Source of the DNA: Gossypium raimondii
Taxonomy: Eukaryota; Streptophyta; Magnoliopsida; Malvales; Malvaceae
Length of the DNA: 64,000 nucleotides
Reading direction: 5' to 3'
NCBI RefSeq assembly: GCF_025698545.1
Contig: NC_068565.1
Location: 1,426,001-1,490,000 of the forward strand
Numbering within the stretch: position 1 is the first letter of the stretch; each line of letters opens with the position of its first letter. Made by a program: the position numbers and the translations under genes. Positions 62,903-64,000 of the stretch are shown one piece after another. The notes below the pieces were generated by a model, which searched no databases, was not told where the DNA came from, and saw nothing but the letters and a program-made list of their open reading frames with translations.

Positions 62903-64000
62903 ATATATATGAGAAATTATTTTATTGATCATTCCCACCATATCATTCATGATATCTTTCCAATTAGTAAATGACATTTCAGTATTTTTTTTAATTTCCA
63001 TGTTGTTAACACATAATTTTGGTAACTTTTTTTACCCTGAATCTCGAACTCTAAACTCTGAATCTAAATCTCAAACTTAAATCTAAATTCTGATTCGAAT
63101 TCAGGGTTAGTGTTCAGAGTTTCAGGTTCAAGGCAAAAAAATTACTAAAATTATATGTAAACAATAAAAAAAAAACACTGAAATATAAGGGGAAGGGTGG
63201 ATAAAACATGAACATAATTAATGGAAAGCATGAATGACCCATTAATTGCTTTTAGTATTAGAAACCATAATTAGAAGAAAATTCTAGTGTTTTAAGGTAG
63301 AGATTTTCATGCTAATTGCTGTCCCACAAAACAATGAAAAAACATAGAACACACTTGCCAATTGTCAAGTTTAAGGAGACCCGACAGTCAAAATCAAAGC
63401 ATAATGCATGATTAACCTGCTGAAAATTACCTTGACCCCCCAATATTTATATTTTATAATTAAATTCAAGTAAAAATATTTTTTTCCCTGAATTATTGCT
63501 TCATTTTAAATTTAAGCCGAAGGTTAAAAATTTATTCAAATCGAGTTGAATCAATTGAGTTGGATAAATCATTTGATTCATGATTAAGTCTAGTTGAAAT
63601 GAAAATGGTAATAATAAAATTAGATTAACGTATTAAATAAGCTCTATGAAAAAGCTTTTTTTGTTATATTCAAATAAATCTTTAAATTTTAATCGATACC
63701 CAAATAAGTCCTTAAAAGAGCATATTTTATTTCAAATGAAATGTTGGTTTATATTAAGAATTTTATGGCTTAAATGCAAAATTGCCCCCCAAATTATATC
63801 CTTTTTCTCATTTAGGCACCTCAATTTTTGAGGGGTAAAAGCGGTACATAAACTATTAATTTCATCTCATTTTACCCCAAAACATGATACCAACCAATAA
63901 GAACACAACACATGGCATGCTCGTGTCGGATGTCGTACATTTTTAGATAAAAATGAGATGAAATTGATAATTTAAGTACCACTTTTGATAAATAAATAAA

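Larger units (their letters stand above)
48900..64000. other. Gene-free terminal interval of about 15 kb
   Basis: No exon chain or recognisable protein was found on either strand. It is a mosaic of decayed repeats. Contents include a CTAAACTTGACAATTAAGTT family (49290-50220), the LTR-like segment at 51320-52030, a SINE-like fragment at 52195-52310 and family 4 pieces (52540, 54616, 56345, 57460). There are also TAGACTTG-family remnants (53866-54372, 56660-57135), family 5 at 55338-55639, family 2 at 58751-59155 and family 1 at 60848 and 62610. A short less AT-rich stretch at 60340-60540 has no clear identity. Confidence 0.65.

Noticed and set aside
1-64000. CRISPR arrays, rRNA, prokaryotic operons, viral genes
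   Set aside because: The tandem repeats found have no spacer structure typical of CRISPR. All genes are intron-containing or plant PPR type, and no viral or bacterial protein was recognised.

Overview
This window is eukaryotic, from a land plant. Genes are split by AT-rich GT-AG introns, intergenic DNA is very AT-rich, and the proteins are plant-specific: a DYW-type pentatricopeptide protein, NO EXINE FORMATION 1, a chloroplast-targeted DUF2301 protein and a MEI2-like RNA-binding protein. The dispersed short repeat families look like those of Malvaceae such as cotton (Gossypium). That genus is an inference from repeat style and was not tested by search.

Layout. 269-3851 (-): U-box/ARM E3 ligase, 3 exons. 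3.9-12.2 kb: gene-free repeat-rich DNA. 12200-13876 (-): single-exon DYW PPR protein. 13.9-18.5 kb: gene-free repeats. 18542-23438 (+): NEF1-like membrane protein, 4 exons. 25385-27323 (+): Mediator-associated protein 2, 4 exons. 29603-32822 (+): Sec14/CRAL-TRIO protein, 6 exons. 34620-36679 (-): mitochondrial Rieske protein, 2 exons. 37697-40421 (-): plastid DUF2301 membrane protein, 4 exons. 41862-47361 (-): MEI2-like RNA-binding protein, about 14 exons. 47.6-48.9 kb: tandem array upstream of it. 49-64 kb: no convincing gene, only decayed repeats, probable SINE-like and LTR-like fragments and MITEs.

The genes are unrelated housekeeping or developmental genes and do not form a pathway. Exon models were built by hand; every junction was checked for reading frame and GT/AG (or GC/AG) signals. 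One model fails: in the MEI2-like gene the reading frame breaks by one base next to an eight-base homopolymer. It is repaired only by an extra base or by an unusually small 44-nt intron.

The notable material is at the DNA level. There are several families of short inverted-repeat elements, many inside introns and one filling most of a GC-AG intron. There is a palindromic element in another intron, a 7-unit minisatellite of about 80 bp in the DUF2301 gene, a near-perfect 149-bp tandem duplication in NEF1 intron 1, and an array of about 150-bp units in front of the MEI2-like gene. I found no CRISPR array, rRNA, intact tRNA, intact autonomous transposon or clearly new gene system.
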